From Ignavibacteriota bacterium (lineage in GTDB: Bacteria; Bacteroidota; Ignavibacteria; Palsa-1295): a stretch of 13,576 bases of DNA. Shown piece by piece: positions 1 to 6,342 of this stretch. The notes beneath the pieces were generated by a model. The model searched no databases. It had not been told where the DNA came from and worked only from the letters and a program-made list of their open reading frames with translations. Numbering within the stretch: the first letter of the stretch is position 1; each line of letters starts with the position of its first letter. The position numbers and the translations under genes are program-made. Location of the stretch: contig JANYLL010000356.1 of assembly GCA_025357895.1 (NCBI GenBank), positions 1 to 13,576 of the forward strand, written 5' to 3'.

Positions 1-506
1 GTAATGAACATGCTGTTGAGCATATAAGCGCTTGCAAATATCAAATTCACAATCGGTGATACTCCAAAACATTTTAAGAGTAAAAGCATTCCAATTCCTG
101 CGACAAATAATTCGAGCACTGTTTCCCAATGAATAACATCTATCGGATCAAACCAGAGCAGAAGGATATTAAAAACATCGAAATTATTTGCAAGCGATTC
201 TGCGTATTGAGGATAGCCTCCTAAGATATGCGGATTCCAATATGCCAACGTCCCTTTTTCAAGCGCTTCTTTTGTGAGCTTTTTATAAGGGTATGTCTGT
301 GCAAGTCCGTCAAAGATATAATGATTCTGCGCTTGAGGCAGCCCGTACTGTGTATTATAAGGAGCCACCATCGTATCGAAGAGGTCGGCAGGGAGAAAAG
401 TTTTACCTCCGAAAATATAAGGAAAAAAAGTAACGAGAAGAATTAGTGCAAGTGCTGCAACAAGCCAATGTATTCTATAATGCCGGGGGTGCATTTCGTA
501 AGTCAT
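1..506 (-). CDS. YfhO-like multi-pass membrane protein, N-terminal part (cut by window edge)
   Basis: This reading frame is open from the ATG at 504-506 to the left edge, giving 168 residues with no stop; the rest lies outside the window. Residues 13-32 are hydrophobic (first membrane segment). A polar, probably extracytoplasmic stretch follows, with FLPADLFDTMVAPY (37-50), a YWNPHILGGYPQYAE block (89-103) and further hydrophobic segments near 111-119, 132-145 and 150-165. A W-N-P-x-x-x-G-G-x-P block after the first membrane segment is what I know from the YfhO family of large bacterial membrane proteins, linked to glycosylation of cell-envelope polymers. The gene starts 6 bp after the accC stop, in the same frame, so it is probably the next operon gene. 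An AGGGA lies about 14 nt upstream; another in-frame ATG is at 492-494. The family call rests on the N-terminus only. Confidence 0.72.
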   Translation of the reverse strand, partial: MTYEMHPRHYRIHWLVAALALILLVTFFPYIFGGKTFLPADLFDTMVAPYNTQYGLPQAQNHYIFDGLAQTYPYKKLTKEALEKGTLAYWNPHILGGYPQYAESLANNFDVFNILLLWFDPIDVIHWETVLELFVAGIGMLLLLKCFGVSPIVNLIFASAYMLNSMFI

Positions 507-512
507 AACAGT

Positions 513-1973
513 TTATTCAATCCCTGCAAAAAGTTTTCGTTTTCGCTTTGCATTGGAATACGAACGTACTCCAAGAAAAGCATTGGCATTTGTATCAATA
601 TATTTTTGATGTAATGCGTCGCGAACTTCTTGCGTAAATTCATCCTCTACAAATTTCGTTGAGAGATCGCACTCTTGAAAAGTTTTATTTTCCATGACAA
701 AACGCGCGAATGGAATCGTTGTCGATACTCCGGCAATTTTCATTTCTTCTAATGCTCGTTGCATTCGCCTAATCGCTTTTGATCTATCAAGATCCCAAAC
801 TATTAATTTACTCAGTAGAGAATCATAAAATCCTGAAACTTCCATGCCTTCGAATAGAGCGCTATCATTGCGAACAAATGCTCCTCCCGGATGACGAACA
901 TACGAAATTTTTCCTAAGCTCGGCAGAAAATCATTCAAGACATCTTCTGCCTGAATGCGCGCTTCGATGGAATGCCCGCGTGTGAAAATATCTTTCTGCT
1001 GCATACCAAGCTTTTCTCCTTCAGCAATTCGAAATTGTTCTCTGACTAAATCCATTCCGGTTACAAATTCCGTAACAGGATGCTCGACCTGCAACCGAGT
1101 ATTGACTTCGAGGAAATAATATTTCCCTGCTGCATCAACAAGGAATTCGACCGTTCCTGCGCCCTCATACTTTGCCTCTTTGATAAGAGAGATCGCAGCA
1201 TCTCCCATTTCTTTTCGCATTGATGCGCTCAGAACTACAGATGGAGATTCTTCAATTAACTTTTGATTGCGGCGTTGAATAGAGCATTCGCGTTCTCCCA
1301 GATGAATAGCATTACCGTAAGAATCCGCAAGAATTTGAAATTCGATATGACGTGGACTTGTAATATATTTTTCAATATACACTCGATCATCGCCGAAAGA
1401 ACTCAGCGCTTCACTTTTGGCACGCTGTAAACCTTCTGGAATTCCCGATTCAGATTCAACAATGCGCATCCCTTTCCCGCCTCCACCGGCTGCCGCTTTC
1501 AGCATAACAGGATAGCCGATCTTCTGTGCTATTGCAACTGCTTCGACTTCATCGCGCAATGCTTCTGTTGTGCCACCGGGAGTTGGTACCCCTAATTTTT
1601 TTGCTAGAGTTCGCGCTTTCGTTTTATCTCCGAGAAGATCTATGGCTTCCGGAGTGGGACCGATAAATTTTATTCCTGCCTTTGCACATGCGTCTGAAAA
1701 ATATGCATTCTCCGATAGAAATCCATATCCCGGATGAACGGCGTCGGCTTTAGCTTTTTTTGCAATTGTAAGAACCTGAGCTACATCAAGGTAGGATTCA
1801 GAAGGAGTATTCCCTCGCAAGCTATGAAACTCACCAGCCTCACGCACATAGAGTGCATTCCCGTCATGGGGCGAAGCTATAGTAATCGTTTGATAACCAC
1901 ATTCATGCGCAGAGCGAACAACGCGCCGCGCGATCTCCGAGCGATTAGCGATTAAGATTTTTTTGAATTTCAT
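513..1973 (-). CDS. accC: Biotin carboxylase subunit of an acyl-CoA (acetyl- or propionyl-CoA) carboxylase
   Basis: This 486-residue protein should carboxylate biotin on a separate carrier protein using ATP and bicarbonate, in the cytoplasm. Seen in order: N-terminal domain with LIANRSEIARR (7-17), HPGYGFLSEN (80-89), ATP-grasp lysine K159 and glycine loop AAGGGGKG (161-168), HLGERECSIQRRNQKLIEE (224-242), the catalytic block EVNTRLQVEHPVTE (289-302) with E289, N291, R293 and E297, and biotin-site R339 in EARIQAED. It has no biotinyl (MKM) domain, so it needs a carrier not encoded in this window. It is about 37 residues longer than E. coli AccC; the basic tail (about 447-486) contains KRKRK. 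The near-invariant NRGEIA reads NRSEIA, and the 45-57 region differs from typical AccC. Together these leave open a propionyl-CoA or other acyl-CoA carboxylase. The start ATG directly follows the mutS2 TAA. Confidence 0.93.
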   Translation of the reverse strand: MKFKKILIANRSEIARRVVRSAHECGYQTITIASPHDGNALYVREAGEFHSLRGNTPSESYLDVAQVLTIAKKAKADAVHPGYGFLSENAYFSDACAKAGIKFIGPTPEAIDLLGDKTKARTLAKKLGVPTPGGTTEALRDEVEAVAIAQKIGYPVMLKAAAGGGGKGMRIVESESGIPEGLQRAKSEALSSFGDDRVYIEKYITSPRHIEFQILADSYGNAIHLGERECSIQRRNQKLIEESPSVVLSASMRKEMGDAAISLIKEAKYEGAGTVEFLVDAAGKYYFLEVNTRLQVEHPVTEFVTGMDLVREQFRIAEGEKLGMQQKDIFTRGHSIEARIQAEDVLNDFLPSLGKISYVRHPGGAFVRNDSALFEGMEVSGFYDSLLSKLIVWDLDRSKAIRRMQRALEEMKIAGVSTTIPFARFVMENKTFQECDLSTKFVEDEFTQEVRDALHQKYIDTNANAFLGVRSYSNAKRKRKLFAGIE

Positions 1974-4469
1974 TTACTTCAATTCTACGATCGTTACTCC
2001 CATCCCGCCTTCTGTTCGTTCGCCGAAGCGGAAGGCGGCGACATCGGGATTTGATTTTAGTGATTGATGAATGCGTCTGCCGAGCGCGCCGGTTCCCGTT
2101 CCGTGAAGGATCTCAACTTTATTAAGCCCCCTGGCATTTGCCGTTGCAATAAACTTCTCGACTTCTACAACTCCTTCGTCCCCATATTTTCCGCGAAGAT
2201 CGATACGAGGAGAAAATGCTTCGTCGTAGAACGTGCCAAATTGTTTAAGTTTGCGCTCATCCTGTCTCGCTTCTGCATTTGAGATCACTTCAAGTTGCGA
2301 AAGTTTTGCTTTCATCTTCATTGAACCGAAAGCAACCTCAGCTTCATTGCCTTTAACAGATAATACTTCCCCTGTTTGGGACGGATTAGAAAGTAATTTG
2401 ACTTTCGCACCGATTTTTAATTCAAAATTAGGCTCAACTTTCGGTGCACTTTCCGTTTTATGTTCAGCAACTTCTCTTTCTATTTCTTTTAATTCTTCTC
2501 GCTGCTGAGTTCGCAGTTTTGTCAGATCCGAAGCTGCCTCCTTTGCATCAGCTTTAGCTCCAGGAGTTGCAGCTTCGCGCGCTTCGCGGATTGCTTTCTC
2601 GACAAAGCTATTTGCTTTCGATAGAAGTTCATCAGCTTTATTCGATGCTTCTGCAAGAATTTTTTTCTTCTGAGTGGTGATCTCGCCGCTTAATCTTTCA
2701 TATTCTAATCGCTCAATGCGCGATCTGCCAAGTTCTTTTTCGATCTCTGCTTTTCTTACAACAACTTCCTGCTCCTTCGCGCTTAGTGAATGGATCAGAT
2801 CTTCAAGCAGCGATGATTTTCCTCCTGCAATTTCTCTGGCGCGTCCAATGATACGCTTCGGCATTTCATATCGCTCTGCAATATCGAAGGCATGAGATGA
2901 ACCAGGAATACCGATACGGAAGCGATAGGTGGGTTTCAGATCAGCCTCGCTGAACTCCATCGAGCCATTGATCGCACCATCATAAGTTTCAGCGAACGCT
3001 GCAAGCCTACCGTAATGGGTTGTTGCAATAGTAAAGCCAGAATTTTTTGTGAGATGTTCAAGAATACTTTCGGCAAGCGCACCGCCCTCTTCAGGAGCAG
3101 TGCCGCTTCCGATCTCATCGAGCAAAACGACACTATATTCATTGCATTGCTCGATAATTTCTTTTAGCGATCTGATGTGTGAACTGAATGTGGAAAGATC
3201 GTCTGCGATAGATTGCGAATCACCTATATCAACATACAGCCCATCCACCGAGGGCAGCACAGCATCAGACATTGCAGGAATGGGAAGTCCTGCATGACTC
3301 ATCAGGATCAAAAGCCCCGTCGTCTTTAATAAAACTGTTTTTCCTCCTGCATTGGGACCTGTCAGAATCAGCGTTCGCTTTTCATTATCAAGTGAAATCG
3401 AAAAAGGAATCGTTTTTTCTCTTCCAAGTTTTGTAATCAGAAACGGATGCCGGGCTTCATGAAAAGTAAGGATGCTATCACTCGGATTTTTTGAAGAACT
3501 GATCGTCGGAGTTGAAGCTTCGATGGCAATTGCATATCGGCTCTTCGCAAAGATCGCTTCAAGATGTCCGGCAATCTCAAGTGAGCGCAAGATCGCAGGT
3601 ACAGATGAACGGATCCTCTCAGTAAGTTCTCGAAGGATGCGGTCAATCTCGCGCTGCTCGGCAAATTCAAATGAACGGAGTTCATTATTGAGTTCTATGG
3701 TTTCCGCTGGCTCAATATAAATAGTCTGCCCCGTCTGCGAAACAGAATGAATCATTCCCGCGACTCTTCTCTTATGCTCGGTCTTTACTGGAATAACCGA
3801 TCTTCCATCACGTTGGGTAATAATATTTTCCTGCAGCAGATCGTCTTCAGTAAATTTTCTGATAAGGGAGGCAAGTTTATTGCGAAGCTTCTCACCTGTA
3901 TTTACGATGTCACGGCGAATTCTATTAAGCTCTGAACTTGCAGAATCTTTTACTGCTCCATTCTCTTCAAAGACAGAATCGAAAGCCATTTCGATAAGCC
4001 GGTCTTCAAAAAGATGAACAGCGGATTTCCAAATTGTAGGCGCAGGCTTCGTCCTTGATGCAAAGAAATCCCGAAGCAACCGCATGGATTTCAGAGTTCG
4101 CAACATAGGCAAGCCTTCGTCTATATATATAGTACTGCCTTCGATCTCCACTTTGTGAAGTATGTTGCGAATGTCATTAATTCCATCAAAGCTTGGTATT
4201 TCACCAGATCCAATAAGTGTGCGAAGTTCGTCTATCTCTGCGAAAGATGTCACGATTTTTTCACGATCACTTTTAGGGATCATTTCTTTTGCAAGCGCAT
4301 ATCTTCCAAGTGGAGAATGCGCATAGCGAAGATGGGCGACGAGAATTTCATCAAATTCTAAAACCTGTGCTGCTCGGCGAAATTGCCGAGGTATATCGCG
4401 AAGCAATTGCGCACGAAGTTGATCGGTCTGAATGACGGAGGGATCGTAATCTTCTAATTCGTCTATCAT
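1974..4469 (-). CDS. mutS2: MutS2 family ATPase/Smr endonuclease
   Basis: The 831 residues carry a complete MutS2 layout. There is a helical core/clamp region (about 1-340, with QTGQTIYIEPAE at 245-256), then the ABC-type ATPase with Walker A GPNAGGKT (371-378), a STFSSH signature-like segment (426-431), Walker B VVLLDEIGSGTAPEEG (447-462) and ATTHY (482-486). A charged coiled coil follows (about 555-670), then a KOW/SH3-like segment (about 684-730) and a C-terminal Smr domain (754-831) with DLRG (757-760) and HGTGTG (789-794). Known roles of the family are suppression of recombination by cutting or binding branched DNA and rescue of collided ribosomes; the DLRG and HGTGTG motifs suggest an active Smr nuclease. 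It lacks the MutS mismatch-recognition domain. The ATG directly follows the cvpA TAA and its own TAA directly precedes accC. A cvpA-mutS2 neighbourhood also occurs in Bacillus (yshB-polX-mutSB). Confidence 0.97.
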   Translation of the reverse strand: MIDELEDYDPSVIQTDQLRAQLLRDIPRQFRRAAQVLEFDEILVAHLRYAHSPLGRYALAKEMIPKSDREKIVTSFAEIDELRTLIGSGEIPSFDGINDIRNILHKVEIEGSTIYIDEGLPMLRTLKSMRLLRDFFASRTKPAPTIWKSAVHLFEDRLIEMAFDSVFEENGAVKDSASSELNRIRRDIVNTGEKLRNKLASLIRKFTEDDLLQENIITQRDGRSVIPVKTEHKRRVAGMIHSVSQTGQTIYIEPAETIELNNELRSFEFAEQREIDRILRELTERIRSSVPAILRSLEIAGHLEAIFAKSRYAIAIEASTPTISSSKNPSDSILTFHEARHPFLITKLGREKTIPFSISLDNEKRTLILTGPNAGGKTVLLKTTGLLILMSHAGLPIPAMSDAVLPSVDGLYVDIGDSQSIADDLSTFSSHIRSLKEIIEQCNEYSVVLLDEIGSGTAPEEGGALAESILEHLTKNSGFTIATTHYGRLAAFAETYDGAINGSMEFSEADLKPTYRFRIGIPGSSHAFDIAERYEMPKRIIGRAREIAGGKSSLLEDLIHSLSAKEQEVVVRKAEIEKELGRSRIERLEYERLSGEITTQKKKILAEASNKADELLSKANSFVEKAIREAREAATPGAKADAKEAASDLTKLRTQQREELKEIEREVAEHKTESAPKVEPNFELKIGAKVKLLSNPSQTGEVLSVKGNEAEVAFGSMKMKAKLSQLEVISNAEARQDERKLKQFGTFYDEAFSPRIDLRGKYGDEGVVEVEKFIATANARGLNKVEILHGTGTGALGRRIHQSLKSNPDVAAFRFGERTEGGMGVTIVELK

Positions 4470-4982
4470 TTATTTTTTTACTGAATCTTTGGGGGAGAGA
4501 TCATCATAAACGTCATTAGAGATCTGCCCGACGAGGGGCTTTATCTGCGAAACCAAAATTGCGCTGCTCTTAAGAACTAATGGATAAGTCTTCGATTCGC
4601 TCGCAAGTTTTGTTGATGGTAATTGGAAAATACGAAGGAATCCAAAAACAAGTCCCAGTACCAAAACGAAGATAATGACATTGAGTATAAGCCCGAGGAT
4701 CTTATTCGCACCTGAGAAAATGCCGCTTTTCGGAGTAAGAAATCGCCGCAAAAAACTTCCAATTATATAGAGGATAAAAAAGAGAATAAAAAAACCTGTC
4801 ACCGGATGAAGGAGCGTAGGTCCTATTCCGATAGCTCTTCCAAATTGAGTACCAAACGCAGAAGCGATCAGAATCGCAACGATAAGAATGACAAATGCGC
4901 CAATAATTCTTACAGCACCCTTACGCCAGCCACGAAATGCGGCGAAAATTATAAGGGCGATAATTATGATATCGAGTATCAT
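4470..4982 (-). CDS. cvpA: CvpA family inner-membrane protein
   Basis: This is a 170-residue protein with about four membrane segments (near 1-16, 24-43, 59-79 and 95-117) and a polar C-terminal tail. The start MILDIIIIALIIFAAFRGWRKG fits the CvpA pattern of a first helix followed by G-x-x-K-G. The third and fourth segments are separated by GANKILGLIL, resembling the family's conserved N-x-x-LG. CvpA proteins were named for colicin V production and are linked to envelope homeostasis; the biochemical function is not established. Length is normal for the family. Its TAA stop is followed immediately by the mutS2 ATG, so translation is likely coupled. The 109 bp upstream contain the hairpin repeat at 5018-5073 and no obvious promoter, so expression probably comes from upstream genes or a promoter I cannot see. 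Confidence 0.88.
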   Translation of the reverse strand: MILDIIIIALIIFAAFRGWRKGAVRIIGAFVILIVAILIASAFGTQFGRAIGIGPTLLHPVTGFFILFFILYIIGSFLRRFLTPKSGIFSGANKILGLILNVIIFVLVLGLVFGFLRIFQLPSTKLASESKTYPLVLKSSAILVSQIKPLVGQISNDVYDDLSPKDSVKK

Positions 4983-5017
4983 GCTGATTAATGTAGATTT
5001 AGTTATGAACTGAAATC

Positions 5018-5073
5018 AGTGGAACTGACATTAGTCCGTTCGGCTTGACTGAGGGATTAAAGTCCGTCCCACT
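5018..5073 (-). repeat. 56-nt imperfect hairpin / candidate REP- or MITE-like repeat
   Basis: Two 20-nt arms (5054-5073 and 5018-5037) flank a 16-nt loop. Read on the minus strand, the outer 8 positions are AGTGGGAC against GTTCCACT (one G-U wobble). They are followed by 3 pairs, a mismatch, 3 pairs, a mismatch and 3 pairs, with one further mismatch after the outer stem. In total 16 of 20 positions are Watson-Crick and one is wobble. Both arms carry a CGGACT core, and the 5' arm is itself nearly palindromic (GGACTTTAATCC). No T tract follows on the minus strand, so this is not a standard intrinsic terminator. It is the only copy in the window, so repeat status is inferred from structure alone. 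Confidence 0.5.
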
Positions 5074-5082
5074 AGACTCGTT

Positions 5083-5098
5083 ACTATAATACTATAAC
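5083..5098. repeat. Tandem 8-mer ACTATAAT / ACTATAAC
   Basis: Two adjacent copies match at 7 of 8 positions. They lie across the 3' end of yqeY (stop TAG, 5092-5094 on the minus strand) and are enclosed by CGTTA/TAACG arms at 5079-5083 and 5095-5099. The region is very A+T-rich and lies between yqeY and the hairpin element. No function can be assigned and it may be chance. Confidence 0.35.
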
Positions 5099-5544
5099 GA
5101 TAATAATTTTTCTTTTACAATCTCCTGAACAAGTTTCCCGTCTGCTTTGCCTTTAAGTTCTTTCATAAGAACCGGAATTACTTTATTGGTATCGGCAGGT
5201 CCAGCTGCTCCGACTTCCTTAATAACTTCAACAACTCGCTTCTCAACTTCTTCACGGCTCATCTGCTTTGGCAAATATGTAGCAATGATCTCGTATTCTG
5301 CTTTTTCTTTTTCTGCTAGTTCGGGTCGGTTATTCGTTGCAAATAGCTCCATGGATTCTTTCCGCTTTTTTGCTGCTGATAAAAGCAATTTTATTTCTTC
5401 ATCTGGTGTCATCTCACGGTCTGCTCCGCTTTTTTCGAAATCTAAAACAAGAGCACGCAAGCTGCGCAATGTTTCAGTACGAATTTTATCTCCTGCTTTC
5501 ATCGAAGCATTGAGATCTGAATTAATTGTATCTTTTAAAGCCAT
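5092..5544 (-). CDS. yqeY: GatB/YqeY domain protein
   Basis: The 150-residue protein matches YqeY along its full length: RTETLRSLRALVLDFEKS (22-39), the central AAKKRKESMELF...NNRPELAEKEKAEYEII block (57-87), YLPKQMSREEV (90-100), and a C-terminal block with GKADGKLVQEIVKEKL (132-147). YqeY resembles the tail domain of GatB, the tRNA-dependent amidotransferase subunit that contacts tRNA. The stand-alone protein lacks the GatB catalytic part, so its cellular role is unknown; tRNA binding is only suggested by the relationship. The start ATG at 5542-5544 is preceded by an A/purine-rich leader (AAGAAAAGAAACT) and no clear Shine-Dalgarno, as is common in Bacteroidota. It begins 29 bp after the upstream SDR gene and is probably co-transcribed with it. 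Confidence 0.93.
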   Translation of the reverse strand: MALKDTINSDLNASMKAGDKIRTETLRSLRALVLDFEKSGADREMTPDEEIKLLLSAAKKRKESMELFATNNRPELAEKEKAEYEIIATYLPKQMSREEVEKRVVEVIKEVGAAGPADTNKVIPVLMKELKGKADGKLVQEIVKEKLLSL

Positions 5545-5573
5545 AGTTTCTTTTCTTAATTTTTTCTTTTAAT

Positions 5574-6254
5574 TTACATCCCATTCGGCACTCTCAACAC
5601 TGCGCCGTTAACTGCCTTGCCCTCATCAGAAGCTAAGAACAAACAAAGCGCTGCAATATCTTCCGGTTTTGTCCATTTTGGAATATCTTCCGGCGCACCC
5701 CATGATTCATTTGCTTTCGTATGAATCACTGTCGGTATTATGCAATTAGCATTAACACCAAATTCTTTCGTTTCGAGCGCAATCGTTTGAGTGAAGGCGA
5801 TAACTGCTGCCTTCGCTGCAACATACGCAGCTTTAGTTGGTTCGGGCTTGAGTGCTGTTTCTGCTCCCATCGTAATAATCGTACCTTTCCCAAGCGGCTT
5901 CATTAGTTTTGTCGCTTGCTTTACGCAAGTAAATGTTGCGATGATATTAAGATTAACAATAAATTGAAAATCCTCAATGGATATTTCTTCATGCGACGCC
6001 CATGGTTTTAATCCACCAATGGTTGCAAAAAGCAAGCGTGGCGCACCGAATTTTGCATTAGCGTTTTTGAAAGCCAATTCAACAGACGCCTCATTGGCAC
6101 TATCGATCTTTTGAAAGAAAAATCCTTCATCCTTAAAACCATCATCAAATGCATCCATACCCACAACATTCCAACCTCTTTCTAAAAAATAGCCTCGTGT
6201 GACGGCTCCAAGACCGCCGGATGAGCCGGTAAGATACAGAGTATTTGTATTCAT
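5574..6254 (-). CDS. Short-chain dehydrogenase/reductase, quinoid dihydropteridine reductase-like
   Basis: This 226-residue cytoplasmic NAD(P)-dependent oxidoreductase has the Rossmann motif TGSSGGLG (9-16). An acidic residue after the second strand (GMDAFDD, D34) usually means NAD(H). IVNLN includes N101, and the active site is YVAAK (Y144, K148). The position 13 before Y144, where classical SDRs have the catalytic serine, is A131 in ITMGAETAL. That MGA arrangement and the later IIPTVIHT...KWTKPEDIA region (172-202) resemble quinoid dihydropteridine reductase, which also lacks the serine (LAGAKAAL). QDPR recycles a quinonoid dihydropterin with NADH; whether this protein does so cannot be told from sequence. 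It is the first gene of the minus-strand operon, with a candidate promoter just upstream. Annotation as a generic SDR or 3-oxoacyl reductase is the alternative. Confidence 0.85.
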   Translation of the reverse strand: MNTNTLYLTGSSGGLGAVTRGYFLERGWNVVGMDAFDDGFKDEGFFFQKIDSANEASVELAFKNANAKFGAPRLLFATIGGLKPWASHEEISIEDFQFIVNLNIIATFTCVKQATKLMKPLGKGTIITMGAETALKPEPTKAAYVAAKAAVIAFTQTIALETKEFGVNANCIIPTVIHTKANESWGAPEDIPKWTKPEDIAALCLFLASDEGKAVNGAVLRVPNGM

Positions 6255-6261
6255 ATTATTG

Positions 6262-6298
6262 CAAAATTACGAGGATACAGGAGTGTTTGCTTCAAAAA
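6262..6298 (-). promoter_or_regulatory. Candidate Bacteroidota-type promoter of the SDR-to-yfhO operon
   Basis: On the minus strand TAATTTTG (6262-6269) is a perfect match to the Bacteroidota -7 element TAnnTTTG. A TTTTTG (6293-6298), containing the -33 TTG, lies 23 bp further upstream, at the upper end of the spacing I know for these promoters. The box ends 7 nt before the ATG at 6252-6254, so a start site a few bases downstream would leave almost no leader. This is by motif only. Confidence 0.45.
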
Positions 6299-6316
6299 TG
6301 TAGTAAATTGCATAAA

Positions 6317-6324
6317 TTACTTTG
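6317..6324 (+). promoter_or_regulatory. Weak candidate -7 box for the AI-2E-family gene
   Basis: TTACTTTG matches 7 of 8 positions of TAnnTTTG. Transcription starting a few bases downstream would give a leader of about 15 nt before the ATG at 6343, which fits that start better than the in-frame TTG at 6322, which overlaps the box. The nearest -33-like TTTG (6286-6289) is 27 bp away, wider than usual, so support is weak. Confidence 0.22.
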
Positions 6325-6342
6325 AATACATCTGGCTTATTT

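Noticed and set aside
228..446. Plus-strand open frame of 72 codons near the left edge
   Set aside because: Lies opposite the YfhO-like coding sequence, which has clear family motifs and membrane segments.
5045..5090. Sigma70-like TTGACT (5045-5050) and TATAAT (5085-5090) on the plus strand
   Set aside because: The 34-bp spacing is far too long, and no plus-strand gene follows; the TATAAT belongs to an A+T-rich tandem repeat at the yqeY end.
5147..5572. Plus-strand open frame of 141 codons opposite yqeY
   Set aside because: Antisense to a full-length YqeY match; Ser/Phe-rich sequence typical of a reverse-frame shadow.
5545..5573. T-rich run between yqeY and the SDR gene, read as a possible terminator tail
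   Set aside because: There is no hairpin before it and no plus-strand gene to terminate; on the minus strand it is an A-rich translation leader for yqeY.
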